From: Pontibacterium sp049599735
GTDB lineage: Bacteria > Pseudomonadota > Gammaproteobacteria > Pseudomonadales > Balneatricaceae
Assembly (NCBI GenBank): GCA_049599735.1
Contig: JBMYOX010000031.1
Span: 1-40,541 of the forward strand
Length of the DNA: 40,541 nucleotides
Direction of reading: 5' to 3'
The position numbers and the translations under genes were made by a program. Shown piece by piece: positions 39,847-40,541 of the stretch. Position 1 is the first letter of the stretch, and each line of letters opens with the position of its first letter. The notes under the pieces were generated by a model. The model saw only the letters and a list, made by a program, of their open reading frames with translations, was not told the DNA's origin and ran no database searches.

Positions 39847-40541
39847 TTATATAATCGGGCTGGCACCGCCGCCGGTTGTGCCGGTAGTTACCGTTGGTGT
39901 GGGGGTGGTTATAACAGCAACAGGGGTTGTTACGATCGGGGTTGTGGCGACCGGACCTGCAGCCGTTGGCTCAGCGACTGCTGTAGGGTCAACAGTTGCT
40001 ACGGGATTCACAGTTGCTACAGGGTTTACGGTTTCTGTTTCAGTCTCTGTGCCTGTTGCGGTCGGATCAGTAGTGACAGTATTTTGTGTTGCAACGATTG
40101 CGGCTTGTGTCGTGCCTGCTGTGGCGGCGGCCTGAAGTGTGGCTGCAGAAGAGGATACTTCCGGTAAGGAAACAACGGCGGCAACAATATTTGCAGCCGA
40201 GGTTGGAGCTGCGGCCGTTGCGCCTTGAACAATGGCGCTGGCCTGTGTGGGTGCGGCCTCAGTGGCTGCTTTTGCTACAGCCGCTGCCTGCGTGGGCGCG
40301 GCCTCAGTGGTTGCTTGTGCTACAGCGGCAGCCTGTGTGGGCGCAGCCTCAGTGGTTGCTTTTGCTACAGCGGCAGCCTGTGTGGGCGCAGCCTCAGTGG
40401 TTGCTTTTGCTACAGCAGCAGCTTGTGCGGGTGCGGCCTCGGTGGTTGCTTTTGCTACAGCAGCTGCCTGTGTAGGTGCAGCCTCAGTGGTTGCTTTTGC
40501 TACAGCAGCTGCCTGTGTAGGTGCAGCCTCAGTGGTTGCTT
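39847..40541 (-). CDS. Ala/Thr/Pro-rich protein with 15-residue tandem repeats (5' part outside window)
   Basis: C-terminal 230 residues of a protein continuing past the right edge; I do not recognise the family. Seven repeats of ATTEAAPTQAAAVAK (40225-40541) are followed by an Ala/Ser-rich stretch and a Thr/Pro/Val-rich tail with NPVATVNPVATVDPTA. It ends TGTTGGGASPII. No cysteine, aromatic residue or membrane anchor is visible. Composition suggests an extracytoplasmic stalk or linker. PTAAGPV lies 36 residues from the end and contains TAAG, the LapG cleavage core. I chose the minus strand because the frame is open throughout, the composition is hydrophilic, and a terminator follows in this direction. 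Surface location is inferred. Confidence 0.7.
   Translation of the reverse strand, partial: ATTEAAPTQAAAVAKATTEAAPTQAAAVAKATTEAAPAQAAAVAKATTEAAPTQAAAVAKATTEAAPTQAAAVAQATTEAAPTQAAAVAKAATEAAPTQASAIVQGATAAAPTSAANIVAAVVSLPEVSSSAATLQAAATAGTTQAAIVATQNTVTTDPTATGTETETETVNPVATVNPVATVDPTAVAEPTAAGPVATTPIVTTPVAVITTPTPTVTTGTTGGGASPII
40225..40541 (-). repeat. 45-bp tandem repeat, 7 visible copies
   Basis: In-frame 45-base units encode ATTEAAPTQAAAVAK. The two copies at the right edge are identical in DNA. The fourth and fifth differ only in the last codon (AAA to CAA). The seventh is the most diverged (AATEAAPTQASAIVQ). The array continues beyond the window. Near-identity at synonymous sites indicates recent expansion or gene conversion. 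Confidence 0.9.

Noticed and set aside
39766..40475. Plus-strand ORFs across the repeat region (Val/Thr-rich and Arg/Leu/Trp-rich)
   Set aside because: They shift frame along the repeats and have implausible composition. The minus-strand frame is open throughout and followed by a terminator.
40225..40541. Tandem repeat as a CRISPR array
   Set aside because: The 45-base units are contiguous, in frame and without unique spacers; they encode protein repeats.

Overview
The window looks like chromosomal DNA of a free-living, probably aquatic gammaproteobacterium of moderate GC content. The evidence is gene content and order. A cbb3 oxidase cluster (ccoNOQP, ccoG, ccoHIS) is followed by a TauE/SafE-like protein, hemN, an fnr/anr-type regulator and apt, an order familiar from Pseudomonas and its relatives. 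RlmM, RdgC, YigZ, TusA, a ProQ/FinO protein and a LapD/LapG pair fit the same group. Genus cannot be fixed from sequence alone; an oceanospirillum-like or pseudomonad-like lineage is an inference. I see no phage, insertion sequence, tRNA, rRNA or CRISPR array.

Layout. Positions 1-3796 hold the end of a three-gene plus-strand operon: an RND/MMPL exporter (cut by the left edge), a LolA-like periplasmic protein and an outer-membrane beta-barrel, probably a lipid or hydrophobic-compound export route. Positions 3829-10404 mix signalling and stress genes: two diguanylate cyclases, a duplicated DUF2892 membrane protein, a UspE-like tandem stress protein, exonuclease III and glutathione reductase. 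Positions 10798-19931 carry transport and housekeeping genes: SulP, YigZ, a CDF metal exporter, a BASS transporter, QueE, a small membrane protein, a secreted rhodanese, RdgC, a periplasmic thioredoxin-like protein and a periplasmic alpha/beta hydrolase.

Positions 20055-31963 form the low-oxygen block, almost entirely on the minus strand: ccoN-ccoO-ccoQ-ccoP, then ccoG, then ccoH-ccoI-ccoS, the TauE/SafE-like protein, hemN, fnr and apt. CcoNOQP is the high-affinity terminal oxidase. CcoGHIS supply copper handling and assembly. HemN makes heme without oxygen, and FNR is the oxygen sensor that normally controls such genes. A perfect FNR box lies upstream of ccoN. A near-perfect one sits between apt and fnr but faces the plus strand, where it is followed at canonical spacing by a -10 element and about 80 bases later by a strong U-tract terminator. 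This predicts an undescribed FNR-activated small RNA (20670-20750), the best novelty candidate in the window.

Positions 32333-35356 hold a small hydrolase with rlmM, an ABM-domain protein, tusA and a ProQ/FinO-domain RNA-binding protein. Positions 35543-40541 (minus strand) are a surface-biology region: lapG and lapD (c-di-GMP-controlled periplasmic proteolysis), a Wzy/PglL-like O-antigen ligase, and the C-terminal part of an Ala/Thr/Pro-rich protein with 15-residue tandem repeats. That protein has a TAAG tetrapeptide, the core of known LapG cleavage sites, near its C-terminus. Short palindromic repeats with ATTCCCGC...GCGGGAAT arms are scattered in the gaps between genes, mostly from 34 to 38.4 kb and nearly always at gene 3' ends.
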